A stretch of 64,000 bases of DNA from Baylisascaris procyonis (taxonomy: Eukaryota > Nematoda > Chromadorea > Rhabditida > Ascarididae), in assembly GCA_037389465.1 (NCBI GenBank), contig JAZARR010000146.1, positions 744,001 through 808,000 of the forward strand, in the 5' to 3' direction. Shown here piece by piece: positions 26,201-41,200 of the stretch (positions are counted from its first letter, which is position 1; each line of letters opens with the position of its first letter). Position numbers and translations under genes: made by a program. Under the pieces are notes generated by a model. That model had not been told where the DNA came from. It was given only the letters and a program-made list of their open reading frames with translations, and made no database searches.

Positions 26201-29200
26201 TCAGTCAGGTTTGGGCTAATGAAGTCTAGCAGTTGCCCAATTAGTGAGGCGCGAATATTTGCTAGAACAGTGACAGTTGTAAATTTAGAAAAAGAGAGCT
26301 GAAAGTTTCGATCAAAAATTATTGGCAACTAAATTTTTGTAAACGTTAGGAAAAATATGTGAGATGCCAACGATTAACAGAAGAATAGTTTCGATATTAT
26401 TGGAAAAAAAAAGATGTCGAATGAAACATACTTTCAAATCTAACTAATAAACAAATATATTGTCATTGCAGCTTACGGATAAATATGGTGAAAAAAATAT
26501 ATATCAGGTGAATATTTTCCTGACTCAAATGTTAGAGAGAGATTAGATGCAGCTATCATAATATTCAAGAATAATATCATCGTTTCAGAAAAAAAAAAAC
26601 CATAAAACAAACTTGTGTAATTGACAGTTTTCTAGCAAAAAAATGGATTCTCTATAATGCATTATTTTTCGCAGCTAATGTACTTGGAATTTCATAGCTT
26701 CTTTTTTTTCAACTTGGAATTTCATAGCTTCTTAAATGAAAAACAAATTTTAGAGCATTCAAGAAAGAGAATCTAGCAAGCGATGGAAGCGTATATCATT
26801 TCCACCATTTAAACACTCTCTCCTCCATTTGAATCTCAAGTGATTATAATTCCAATCATGTGTTCTCTAATGGATCTTCGATAATGAGTGAGCATCATTT
26901 CTAAAAAAAAAAAAAAAAGTAAAGTTACCGGAACACACAGGCGGCTTCTTAACCGACCACAAGTTGTTATCTTGGCACAGTGACTGAGTGGGGCCGACCA
27001 GTTGGAATGGCTCTGAGCATGAAAAGTGTATAATATCACCATGATCGTATATTTCTTGATAGGGCTCAATACGCAGTTCACGTTGCGTCATGGATGGCCG
27101 TATGCACTTGCCTGCTGCAAGAAACCATTTTCTTCTATGCGCAAAAAAGAAGTATTATGAAGTTAATCACCAAACCATTCAGATGCGTCTACACAAAGGT
27201 ATATTCTTGGTTTAGGCAACAGTTCATTGATGCAAGAAGCTATTTTAACTGTATCATTGCTAAGCGGATTAGAAAACAGCAAAGATCCCCACGTGCTTTT
27301 TGCCTCTCCGATTTCTTCCTCCCTTCTTTCAATTATTTCTCTCAAATCCGATGGCACAGTCCTTTTTTGGTACTTCCTCATGCTATTTCCCTTTCACTAC
27401 TTTGTTCATTTCCGGAAACTTCTCAGTTGCCTATTTCAGAGGTGAACTTCTGGAAAACCAAAAAAAAAATTGTTGATTTTCATTGTCAGGATTGAGTTTC
27501 AAATTTCCTTGTGTAGATTTGAATAACAGTTATGCGTATAACCTGTAAACGGCAACTTAATTCTGCGCTACTCAAATACGACGAGACAGTCATTTGCAGA
27601 AATGGATGACCACAATTAACGGCACCACAAGCTATGACTATGATGATGACTTAACCTATGCATATTGGATGGAAATATAATGCTCATTCGCATACTGCAA
27701 ATCTAATAAGAGAGAGCTCTCAATTTTTAACAACTGGTTCAATTCTCACGATCGCTATTTTATTTTGTCATCCGGTTTTTGGTGCTTTCTTATTTTGTTA
27801 TTTTATTTCCTAAAATAATTTTCTTTTCAAAAAGGACCGAAAAAGTTTTCAGCTGGATCGTCTGCGATTTTCTTCAGCGCATTTCGATTTCGTTTACCAT
27901 CACTTTCGTTCTTCGATCACCTTGCTCTTTCGTTTTCTCCATTGCTCTCCCTTTGTTTCCTCATGTCCCTCTCCATGCATGTTCACTTCTCCTTTCGGTT
28001 TTTACCACCTCGACGAGAAGCTCAGCTCGTTGCCCAAACAACAGGCCGATTCATTATTCACTCTGTTCCTCCATCAGGTCGGCACCAACAAAATGTATCG
28101 GTGCGACTCATTTTCTGGGCTAGACCAATATGCATCATTTCCGCCCATGTCTGCAATGACGCTCGCCAAGACGGCGACTTTTCATTACACCAAAGAAAAT
28201 TAAAAAAGCAAATAAAATTTGAACGGAACCAACCAGGGCAAGGTGAACTCTGCTGCCATGTGCCGTTAGATAAACAAGTCAAATTCGTGAATACAATATT
28301 ACATCCAGAAAGCATGCATTGAAATGTGAGCGTGCAACCAGTGTGATAGAGACCATTTTCGATGAGCACCGTCTGCGATAGATACGGATATTCATAGGCA
28401 CGTTGTGGAACAGATGGAGTCGGGCATCTCTTCCCTTTAAATGACAATTAACCACCACAACCTCTGCGAGATGTACTTGAAAACATCAGATATTGCTTCG
28501 ACGAGGAATTAGTTTTTGTTTTTTGGTTCACAGATGAACACATACTGCGAAAGTCTTACCTCTCGACTTGCCCCTTTTTGCGTCATTTTCAATTCAAAAT
28601 TGTACAACGTCCATTCTGATACCCTGTCATCCGTGTGACTTCTGATTCCACCCTTTCATGAACGGTCGAAAAAGTCCTCGTAATTGAAGCTTCCCAATTC
28701 CAACTCCAACAGAAAGCTAACTTTTCTCCAACAACTTTCACTCTACTCACTCTATCAGATCAAACAAATTTTCTGAACTCGGAACACGCCTTTTCCTAAG
28801 GTCTCATCCTCGCAGTTATCTTCATAGGCGGTATCCGCAAATGTTTTATGAGATCAGTATCCTTATTTCCAGAATACTGCCATTAAATTCAAAAATTTCA
28901 TAACTGCTGCTATAACATGACAACCAGCATCATTGCATCATGAAACAACATTTTGATAAAAGCATCCTTTGAACGAAGTTTTTTTTTGTGCCATCTATAT
29001 CCAAGTTTTAAATTTCTCACTTTCTCTTCAAATGAGGAGAAGCGAAATCGGAAGCTTACTGATTTCCTAAAAATGCAAAAATAAAGTGGGGGAAGGAGGC
29101 TTCTACCGCTCTCTTTACCTGTCACCTCCTCGATGTAACCCTCACCTATCCTTTTTTACGGTTCAGCCTTACAATCAATCATTATACCGAAGATGTTTTG

Positions 29201-32200
29201 ACTTGCCCTGTGGAGTATTTTCCAATTTGTTTTGGTTTTCTACCATGCAGTGTTTATTTGCTGCATCAAGGACGCGTTATCGCCTAGTCTCACAAATATA
29301 TAACCGGCATGTTGGCTTCTCTACCACGTTTTATCACTCTTTTAGTGTCCATTCCAGGATCGGCAACGAGCAGAAGATGATATGTCATTAATGAACTGCT
29401 TCGATCGTCATATGGTTATAGCTGGTAAAGAGTCGAATGCTAACTGATGCATGAATGGTTTGCGATTAGGAACGCCGTGTTAACTGTTAGTTTGATGAGA
29501 TCGACCGCATCCCGTCCATAAAGCCAATAATCGTCGGCACATGTGCAGTAATAGGATCCGTCAGTGTTTGTGCAGTATTGGTCGCATAGAGAATAGCCAG
29601 GAGTGTGGCATTCGTCGATATCTGAAAGAATTTCACATAAGCAATTAGAGAACTGAAATGAGCACAATAGAGAAGTAACTATTTTACAGATAGCTGTCAG
29701 AAATACCAACCTTCACAAGTGGTGCTTCCATTGGAAGACGTAATACGATATCCTTTTTGACAGTCACAAGTATAGCCACCATTTAGTTGTATACATTTTC
29801 CATGGCCACACGGGTTTGTTAGACACGAATGATCACCTCAAAGAACATTTCGCCTTACATATGAAATTTTCACTGATTGAACGTTTCGCAAATAATCATC
29901 CACTATGTAATGGTGCCTAAACATTACAGTATCATCTCTTAATTAAACAACACACATTGAGGCATAAACTGTCGTGTAATTTTCAATACTTTCGCTCACT
30001 GATTGCTAGGCTGTCAAATGTCATTTTTTGCAACTCGAACGAAAATTTTAGCGATGAAATTCCCGGAAGCTGTCCTACTACATTAATCCACAAATGATGA
30101 TCACTATTTCATTGGCAAATTTATAATTTTCGAGAGATTTCTCTCGGAAATTTTTGAATTTCTCGAAATCTCCAGACCTATCCACAAAATCTGCAATTCT
30201 ATTCTGTGCTATTTGCAGCTTGATTGCAAGTCACTTTCGGAAAGTCTCATTGTTTACGGCGAAGCTTGTGAGTGGGAGAGACTGTCGGACGACAGGTTGA
30301 GGAGAGAGGAAGAAGGGGAGGGAAATTGCCCATGTTGATTCGAGCTATCTTGGTACCAGTCTTCTAATCACTCTCTTTGCGTTTTCAAAAGAAAGCACCG
30401 GTTATATACATTCACTGTATCTGGCGACGTTTTTTTGATAAGAATAACAACGTCCCATAGCCAAATCCCTTCGATGGCAAGGGCTTTACACAGCAATTTG
30501 TCGGTTATCCACCCGCAAAACGCGACTTAGCTGAACGATTTAAACGTTGTCCGCGTATTCACATACTCAGTGCAATGCAGCATTTTATGAGTGAGTTGTC
30601 TTCTTTCAAGCAGAACAATGTGCTTTCCAAACTTTCCTTTTTCATTTACAGCAATGTCTTATTTACTATTATTCACCTACTTCCATTCAGTTACTTATTT
30701 TGTTGAGTAATTTCTACTTTCGATGGCTCACTTTTACTTCCAGTTTCATAGCTCTCTATTACTTTTTTCGCTTATTTACTTTTGCTATTACCACTGGCGC
30801 TTGTGTTTGTTAACTGAATGACCGATTAGTTTGTATACTGTCTAAGAGTAGTAGCAGCAAATCAGAAGTGCCAGCGGTGTTAGCAATTAGTGCAAATAGT
30901 GGCCGATCGGCGGGGGAGTCAAAACCGCGAAGGGTGGAGGAATAGCGCCAATTTCGTCATTCTTAAGTAACGAAGTGGGGTTTTTGGGAGTCCCAGAAAT
31001 GCATATTCGCAGATGCAGAATCACTAGAATTCGAAACATTACAATACTTCATGCAATTATTTGCATTGTAATATACCTGCATCACGTTGGATTGGCCTGC
31101 AAATAACGTGATTTCTAAATTGAAGCTCTCTGAAACTTTTAGTGTACATTCTAATGTCCTATTCACTGCAAGCTCAAATCAACCGACAATTCGATCTTGC
31201 AAGTCTCTCCGATTATTATTTATAGTACTATTTGCAACTCCTCTCAGCACAATGAGTCAGTGAAAAACAATTCAAAATGTTTGACTGTACGCAGCATAAC
31301 TCCAATATAAACCAGTGGCACTCAGCTGTTGTTGCTCGGAATATATGGACTTCCAAATAAACGCCTCTTCTTCACTGAACCATCCACAGGCCAATGGAAA
31401 CCCAACGCTGACTGCTCATTACTGCTGGCCAGATGATGTATCGAAGAAACTGTGATGTCTCACTAGCGACTAGTGTCATTGATGTTTAGGAATCGACTTT
31501 TTGACTGTTCCATTAGTGATAGGGTCCAAACTATTCAACAAGGAACTGGAGAGGATCATTTTGTTACTCTATGGCATTTCCATCTAAAAACTTAACGAAT
31601 TTGCCTTAAACGAACTTTTACAGACTGGAGTCGTATCCCATGTGCCATTGATGCATAATGGTGTATCTGCATCCGCAATGAAACCTTTCCGACAAGTATA
31701 ATTACCATAAGAGCCATTAGTGAAGAGTGTCTCTATGAATTGACCAAACGCTATCGATGTTGCATAGCATATCGGAGCTGCAAATTTATTTTTGAACTAA
31801 ACATATCAACAATCATAATTTCACAACGCTCAATCACATTAAATTCCAGCATTTCTTTAAGGACGTAAATGTTGTCAATGAATGAAGATGTGCCGCACAA
31901 CTTGCTTTCTTCACGATGGTCAATCATTTGTTCTTTGAGGACTGATTGCATAAAGCTTTCTGATGCATCCATGCGTAAGCGCAATCACGAAATGCAATTC
32001 GGAAAAGTTTCTTTCCTAGCCAAGGTACGCGTACTTTCGTCCATGATGCGCTACCACCATGTTTCCATTTTGGGAAAGTGTTCGAAAACACCTTCGGTGA
32101 AAACATAAGTACATCTCACATAGGCCTTATCAAGGTGAACTCATCGATTAAAAATTTGTTGAAGTGTTTCTCGGTTTCGATATATACCCCTGACTAATGA

Positions 32201-35200
32201 ATATTTATTTGACTGTAATAAAAGGATGAGAGGAGTGCAATACTTTTTAGAAAAAGAAAGATACCAAGAGGAAATAAAAGATGATACCTTCACATCTAAA
32301 AGTAGGCGTACTCCAATGACCAGAACTTTCACAAATTCTGTACGGAGCATTCGTTCCGACTAGGTACATTCCTTCAGCACAAGAATAGTTCGCTCGGCTA
32401 TACAGTGACGTTCCTCTCGTAAGGCTCACCAAAGTGGCGTTATTATAAGAAGATTCAGGAGTACCACAGTTAATAGCTGAAAGTCAAATAAGAGCTCAGC
32501 GATGATTCGTACCGTCCGCCAACAACCTGCGTGGAACTACTTACTTTTTTCAGTAATGCTAATGGTACCGTATTTACATGTTCGTTGGAAGAGAATCAAG
32601 CTTGCACAGTGAATGAGCAAAAGAAAACACAAAAGCTTCACAAACACTTCAAGATTTCTCAGCAAAATAACAGTACTTTGTTTCATTTAAGGAAGAACAT
32701 TTATTCAAGGGAGGATATTGGAAAGTCTGATAGACGTCTTTGCTGAGGGGGTGATTTCGAGAAGATTGGCAGATTGTTCCAAACTCACGTTCGCATGTCG
32801 GTATCGGAATCCAAGTTGCATTCGATTGACACACCGACATCCCTTTTGAAGTGTCGTTGTAACCGAGTTGACAACCGAACGATAGCCAACTATTCACTTC
32901 GAATCCAGAAACGTTGAGCAAATAACCGTTTTCGATGAACGGCATCGGACAGAATGTAGCTGCAATAACCTTTTCATGAATCTGCGAAGAGCGAGATGAA
33001 ACAATACCTACAGCAGATGCACAATGATTATAACCATTCAGGTTGCATATACAGTTGACCTGATTTAGTGGAACTCGTGCAAGTGCAAAAATGGGACCAT
33101 TTGAGGAATAGAAACGGTTACTTAATGTGCTCTTGCGAATTTGCACTTTCAATACTCATTATGATGACATCATGCCAGCGTGAACTGGTGTATGCCTATA
33201 TGTCTATCCGTTTGCTTAAATTCGAAAAGCACTAGAGTTAGATTCGCGAAATTTAATGGATGACGTGCACCCAGAAAACAATCTACAGCATTCTCTAAGG
33301 TGATTGTCATTATAAAATGAATTCTGCAAGTATTTTCCTTCCATCATGTCAAATTTTACACCGGTCTTATTATAAAATTTCTTGCGAAATGAATCTTATT
33401 TAGAAAATGTGAGGGAAAGGTCAGTTCAGTTAAGAATGTGAATGCAATACTGAGTACTTGTTGGCAAACTATGAAACTGGTCGATATAATGCGCGAAATA
33501 TTTCTTGCCAACGTCAGCAGCATTCTTGCTCATTTTCCGTAAAACTGATAGGAATCAGTTATAATAAACAACAGTTTAAATTAATCACTCAATTTACAAT
33601 CAGTGATTAGGCAAATAAAAAAACGTGAACTAAAATCACACAGGATCCTCACTTACCGACCGTGATGCACCAGAATTTATCATATAACTAAGAAAAGCAA
33701 TAAAGTGATGGTCGAACCGAAGTGAATGTACTAGTGAGGTTGTAAGTAAGCAATCAAACACTCGAATGCTAATTCGAGATGTGGACTGTCGAGTTGATTG
33801 GCACATAAATATACGAACTCACATACGTATGCGAGCGCACACACACGCACAACTAAGAACCATGCAGTAGTAATGAACAACTGTTGTGCGGCCACTGGAG
33901 TATATGCCTATAAATGAATTCACAGCGTTTAAGAAACGAGACAAATCAATTCATTCAACGAACACATGCAAACGAACACGATAAAGGTTTCCCTCTCATA
34001 TCTTGTCAGTCAAAAAAAAAAAAGAAGAGCAAAGAACAGAAGAGCAAACCACGACAAGTAGGAGTTTCTGCCGACCACATACCACCCTTATGGCATTGAA
34101 GCGTCTCATTACCAAGCAATGTGAAACCAGTCTTACACGATAGCTGTGCCAATGAATTGTACTCGTTAGCATGCGAATACATTGCGAGCAAACTACTATT
34201 CACTTGCAAAGGCGGACAATCTGAAAGCACCTCTTTTTGCTCATTGCTCACGATCATTGGCGTATACAACAATAGTTATTCGGTATACTCGGTGTGTCGA
34301 TTGAAGACGTTGAATTTTTGCAGAAACGCTACAGCGTTGATCAAAAGAGCTGTCCACATCACTTTTGTGGAAAAAGCATTCTGGAGAGCTGACGGCTTTG
34401 CTAAAGTTGCAGAAATTGTGTACTTCTTCAATCACCGTTTCACCATTTCACCAGTCACTGTTCACTACTTCACCAATGCGGTTATCGGTAAACGGTAAAA
34501 GATAGTATATAATTTAAGTTGAAAACATTTCACTATTCGACAGTCGCTTTAATTCGTTTGATTTGTGAGCTCTTTCTGAGGTTCGTTGTTGCACAGTATG
34601 TGCATTCTACTCCTATTTCATATTTCATATAGACGCCTTTTTGGTGACTTTGATCATCTTAAATTTATTTACTGCTCTTGGCTTATTTTTTTTATGTGAA
34701 CATGAATAATTCATATAATACACATGCATTTATGTCGGTGTTGTGTTGATGTATATCTTCATTACGTTGCGCAATTTCCTCTGCTCGTGTGAATGAAGAG
34801 ATTCGACTCAATTCAGTTCAAAAAAATAGATAAATAAATAAAAAGTTAGGCGGAAAGACGAAAAGTTCTATGCGCTTTCTTAGCGTGCTTAATTCGACTG
34901 TAGTGATTGGAAATATCTCAAAGTACAGCTTGTTCCACTTCAGCATCGCTTCTGCCAGAAAGTGATGCACATTTTCGAAGATTTCAATCCTACCTTTAGA
35001 GAAGCTCACCACGAGCACGAGATTAGCCGAATTAGATTGAACATCAAGAAGAACTCTCGAAGAAAGTGAGCGGAATCTCGTCGTAGGCGGATTATTTGAT
35101 GAGATTGTTATCAACTTCGAGCCGGATTCTATCTGAAGTAAAGTTAGTCATGACGTCGCAATATGCTTCGCGTCATTCTTTAGTCAAAACTACATGAAGT

Positions 35201-38200
35201 GGAGACAAACTCTGGCTTGTCACTGGCTAACAATTCGTGATATCGGTATTCTAAAAAAGATGACAAAAGTTTTTTGAGATTCCCAAAAACTTTCAAGTCG
35301 ATAAACAACACGAGTCGAGCAGCCTTATCTAATCAAAGCAGATATTCTTTACCAAAGGTGAAGGGGAGGGAAGTAAGGGACTGGATCATGTAGCATTCTG
35401 ATGGCAAGGATCCCAATCAGATACGTTCGACGAAGGGGAAGAAAAAAAAAGATCTCCAAGAGACATTTTCCTGGATGAAATTCCCATCAGATAAAAGCTA
35501 TGCAAATAAATGCATAATTTAGACCGTTATCGCCATAAACTTCTCAAATCGTTTCGGCATGCTAATTGAATCACATACTTTTACTGTGCTTTTTAATACC
35601 AAAAAAGAAAAGTTCACGGGCAAACAAATATGCACATATAATCAAACGCGAAATTAACGTAATAACATTATTGCAAACAATTTCAACTTCGCTTTTTGCT
35701 TGAGCAATCGTGAAGAGTCTATTTGACGGTCAAAGTTATTGAAACCAATAGCGATAACGAGAGCAAAAATATACCGAAACTACATCGCTGTCTCTCATTT
35801 TCAAAGTGTGAAAATACATCGAAAACGGGCAATCTTCTTCTCCTGTGCACGGTATCTGCAAAGAGAGGTTTGAGATCATCGCAAAGAATGCTTTTGTCTA
35901 ATGCTTCAAAAAATATCGGAAATATGGTCGCCTCTTATGGCTCCTGCTCTAGAAAATAAAAAAACAGGGATCAATTTGCTAACTTCAATCCCCTAGGTGG
36001 AGAACTCAACTCTTGGAGTCACTCGTAGCTGCTGCTGAGGTGATAGCCCCAGGTATACACATGGCAAATAATAAGACAGCGGGAACTAACAGAATTCTGC
36101 GCGAGCTTCGCAACGATATCTTTGACTGAAACAAACAAAGAAGAGCGCTGATGAAAGTATGATATATGCGCTTTCGATTTTGCTGACCAACCCCTTGCAT
36201 AAATTCATAGCAAATAATAAAATGTGCACAATAGGGATCTATATTTTAGCTGGCTTGGCTATTTACACATATCTCTTAAAAATTATTCGTTTTTTTGCAA
36301 CCCTTAGCGTAACATAAAAATTTGACTGGCGTAAAATGTAGACAAATTTTTCGGCGCCCTTATACCTCTATAAATCATTCGTAAATTGATAGGATAAATA
36401 AGAAACGATGATAGAGAAGATCACTCTATGATGCCATATAGCCGTCAAATTTCATAGCTGTAGCCTCAGTTCTATTCGAGTTGCAACTATACGACAGACA
36501 TATCTGGAAACGTAAAATTTGTAAAAGCACAAATGAATTATTTGTACATTAATGGCAAAGTATTGCACTCCTGCTATGCAAATGAGAGAGAAAACGATAT
36601 GGTACCTGTATGATCCAGGAGCATCGAAATGGACGTCGGTTCTTGGCAACTCTGGCACCTGATGTTTCCAAATGTCCGCTCACACTTGTCACCTTTTCAT
36701 TTGTACATCCTAAACATCACACGTACTGAAGCGTTTCATTTTTGAACAAATTCGACAAACACTTTTAATCCTGTTCGATTGTGTTTTCTTAGAGTTAGCA
36801 AACCAGAGCACACCTTTTCTTTCTAAAGCCATTTCCTTGGACCAAAAGGAGGAGGTGGAAGGAGGAAAAACTTAGGCGCAGACAGCGAGTATCTCTGGTT
36901 GCGTCCTGCGCTAACTATATTACCAGAAATGCGAGCAATGGACTGAACTGAATTTTCACTTAACATCACTCTTTACTGAAAAAGAGTTGACGACCCGACT
37001 TATCCAATTCTACATGATGTGCAGTGAATAATGGCAAAGAACACAGTTTTCACTTGAAATGAATGAGACACAACCCGTCAGCACTTGATAAGAAAGAAAC
37101 AGCGGTAAAAAGGTAAGTCAACACTGATCATATCCTAAAAGAATGTACACTATGATATAAGAAAGTGGTGAACGACGAAGCGATACAAAACTGAGATTAG
37201 TACCTTGTCTAAAACGGATTTCAAAACTCTTTCCACCGCTGCTGTTTGGCAACGAATTAAAGAAGAAATTCAACTGCGATGAGCTCGAGACGAATGATGT
37301 GGGCGGAGGATCAGTATTAGTGAAAACACCCATTAGGTTTTCTTCATCAACGATTCCATCGTAAATGGTGAATCGATCACCACTTGCTATCGAGAAGGAA
37401 TGAATCTGTAAACAAAAGCGATCTCTTTTATAAATCAAATTCCTTTACATATATAGCGCTAAATGGTGGTATCAACCTATCCGAAATGACTGCAATTGGC
37501 TCGTACGCGCATCGAAGAGTGTTACTTGCACTATTTTCCAACACTATCTTGTACAAGTGTGATAAATTATTGCCTTGATTTGACTAGCAGGCTATCCTAT
37601 CATGCCTGGACATGAACTGCAGATCCTAACGGAGACTTGCAACTAGATCAGCCAAAGGAAGTTACCTACCACCTAACCAATCTCCCATATTCTACGATGA
37701 CTATAAACAAAACCTCAGATCTTACCTGATATTTTCGCTCAACATTCCATCTAAAATCTTTATACGCTGTAATAAAACATCATTAGTTACTGCGCTAATA
37801 CTGTAGTTCGTTTTATAAGGAAGTGATAAAAAGAGATTATTTAAAACAGCGAATTTAAAGATCGCCATCGAGCACCTAATGATCATTATATACCTCATAG
37901 GGATTAAAGAGGAATGAGCATTTTGAAAGAAATATTTTCAAAAAGTCATACTTGTACGGATATCAAATTATCGTGCTCACTGACTAGCGTCCAATGGCAA
38001 TTTAGATTAGATGCGTAAAATGCGTCTCCAGAATCCGCCTTCGGAATAACCAACGTACCGTTCCAATTTTTGAGTGTCTCCACACAGTTCGGCTTTTCTA
38101 CAATTACATATTCCTCAAGATTGAGTACGCAATTATGATATTAGCAAACAGAAATTCTTAAGGATTTACACGCCAAATAATAAATGAATCTCGGTAAATT

Positions 38201-41200
38201 TGTGCACACAGTGCTGTGTTTAATTCACATTGCGAAATCGATTATAATAAGCAAAGAGAAAAGAATAAAAACAATCAGATGGAATTCAACTAGATGGGCA
38301 CTTGTTGGAATTGCCATCACCTCATAATTCAGAAAGTAAAGATTCTTTCTTAATAGATATTACCTGTTGCTTACGTAGGTTGAAGGCTATCATGTTCGTA
38401 AGATACTGCCTATTATCTAAACAGATGCGCGCTTTGGGCATAAATTCATTCATTTTGGCTAATCACTTCGCGAACTGTGTAAAATTCGGTACCTATTCAC
38501 ATTGAGGTCTGCTATCTAATTGCCATAATCCGTGAAATGCCATGAAAGACAAGCAAGGATCGATGAATCCATGGATCCATGAAATCCGTGAATATGAATC
38601 CATGAAAATCCAAGAAAGGATTATATTGATTAAATGAAGGATAACCTTGAACAGAGTAGCGGAAGTGAAATGCTTTTGGAGAATTGAGATTACTTTTCGA
38701 GGCACTTTTGAACGTCACAACGACGGTGTTATTTATCGATAGCCACTGCTGAGAATCACTCACTCGCGACGGCAAAAGGCGATCCCACCCAGGTTCTGTT
38801 TTATTCGATACTCCTCCGATGGTGAGCACATCGTGTTCATTTATATCCAATGCGAGCATCTCAACAAATGCATATTCGTTCTTCCTTTTACCATTGCCTC
38901 ACAACATACCTTCACTTATGTCAATACTAAAATTTAATCATCTACTCTAATCCTACCCACCACTAATTTTAAGCATCGATAAATGATAGTTCATATTAGA
39001 ATACCTAGAAAGGGCTTGACATGAAAATATTTTTGCCAGAAGGATGCTGAGAAATGGAGAATGTGATTTAATATGAAACATACTGAATGAACATTTTTTT
39101 TTTTAATTGAAGTAATAGTACATATGAGAGCTTAAACTGTGGCCGAGGCCAGAATTTCGCATTTTCGAGAAAAGTCGACAATAATAGAAACAAGAATAAG
39201 TGGCATAACTTACAGTAAGTTTGATGCGAGCACCTTCTCTTTGTCGTATTGTCCATCGACAATCACTTCCAAGTTTATAATTATCGGGTAAAAAAATTTC
39301 ACCATTTGGTTCCTCCATTATTATGCTTTTACAAGCAGCATGATTTTTGCACACAGTATTGGGATCTTCATCTGAATTATCAGCGCAATCCTGTATTCCA
39401 TCACAACGTCCTTGTATTGGATAACAACGACTATTGTCATTGCAGCGATATTCTTTTCCTGTAAAATTGTACATAATGCAATCCATTAGCGATACGCCCT
39501 ACGAATAATGTTTCGTTTTGAACGTTCCAATATCGGACGAATGTGTTTTTATGCAATGAACAGGTCAAAAAACAAAATAACCGCTGTCGCCGAATATGAA
39601 ACGCTCTTCTTGGTATTCGTCTTAAAGTTCACCTGTCGTATGAATTCATATCTCAACTAAACCCTTCTTGCTCGATGGGAATGGACCAGCTCATTAACAT
39701 TTACTTTCGAACTAACGATGCAGAAACTTCACCATTTCCTTCTTTCAGCGTTTCGAAGGGGACTAACATTTTTCTCCTTAAAACAATTTCCCTAATAAAC
39801 GAGAACGAGAGACATTCATCACATTACCTGGAAAAAATCGCAGTGTTCACAACTTCCCATCAGTACCGTTCGATATGACTTTTTCTGAGAAGCGTTATGT
39901 AATTAATGGCTTTTACAAATACACACGCACACACACACGCTTCAGAGAGAGTTATTAAAGAAGAAATGACGAGAGCAACTTATATTTGTCTTTTTTTTCC
40001 AGATTTTTCAATTGATTTGAACTGAAAACGATAGGAAAGAATTACATTCGATTCGCTGGGGAAGAGAGATGGAGGGAAGCCATAATCTGCAATCTTTCCA
40101 AATGTATGTGCAGTAAAGGGATCTGCAAAAAACCAAACACTCCGTCTCACATTTTGTACGAGTGTGACGTGATATCTTTCAGAAAATAACAGTTACTTTT
40201 GCTACAACTATTCTCTCCTGGTCATCACTTTTCATCCCCTTCCCTCCTAATTAAGCGGCTGTAATAATCACAATGCGTGGCGAAGCAAAACAATGGTATT
40301 CAAATACACAACAATTCAGTGGTTCAGTGGTATTCAAATATAATGCTACTTTATAGTGTATCTATGTAACCAACATTTGTTTCGATGGAAAGAGCGGCTT
40401 TGCTAAGCTCGGATCGTCACTCTGCCTTTTCAAAGATTCAGAGCAGTGAGAATTATTGTGGAGGCCTTTGCTGAGGGATCCATAAATTCAGAGAATCCAC
40501 AGAGATTTGACAGGCACTAGATGACATTCCCTCCGTTTGGAATTATTTTCATTGTGTTGTCTCAATGGTGAATTCAGATATACTGAAAACTGTTCACCTT
40601 CGATACAAGCGAACGTCTGGCATATAGCTGGAAGTCGATGTGAGCAATTCGTCAAATGCCAGCCATATGTGAGGTCGTCGGGGTAAGCTGCATTAAATGA
40701 TAAGCAATACAACGATTCGTTATATCGAATACGTGGCTGCAATTTGTGTCATATTAAGCGCTTATATACCACTAACAGTCAGAATAGCACCTCAGAATTG
40801 CCATCTGCATAACGGTATTATCAAAATGTTGCAAAAAAATTATCGTATAAACGAACTACGATAACTCAATTTAGAGTAGCGAAATTTAAAATGGATTTGG
40901 ATCACATCCATATAGTGACCGTTATCTACTAGTATGCATATCTCTTCAAGCATTAGCAGTTGCATTGAAAAAAAAAAACGGCTGCGAAGAAAATACATAA
41001 AATTCCAAAACTTCTAAGTGATGGTTTTATAAACTAACCTCATTCTTAGCCCATAGAGGGTTGTACATAGAGATCGACGTAGATGAGCTCGTCAAGTTTA
41101 AGAATGCGTTGCTAAAAGTGCCACCCTTTCCGGGCTCATAGTACAGACCTGTCCAATAAGAGCCCTTGCTATGAAGGATTCTCTTACTCAGGTCCCTTGC

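Noticed and set aside
31751..32110. Transposase or reverse-transcriptase remnant between exons 13 and 14
   Set aside because: A frame reading [13 protein letters not shown] looked RT-like, but no second conserved motif was found on either strand.
32649..33152. Single long exon reading through from 33152
   Set aside because: The sushi domain starts cleanly at the ttgcag acceptor at 32959. The extra upstream part has no acceptor in the right phase.
36006..36200. Membrane protein exon
   Set aside because: A hydrophobic frame exists but it lies between well-placed CUB 3 exons, has no matching phase and no splice sites.
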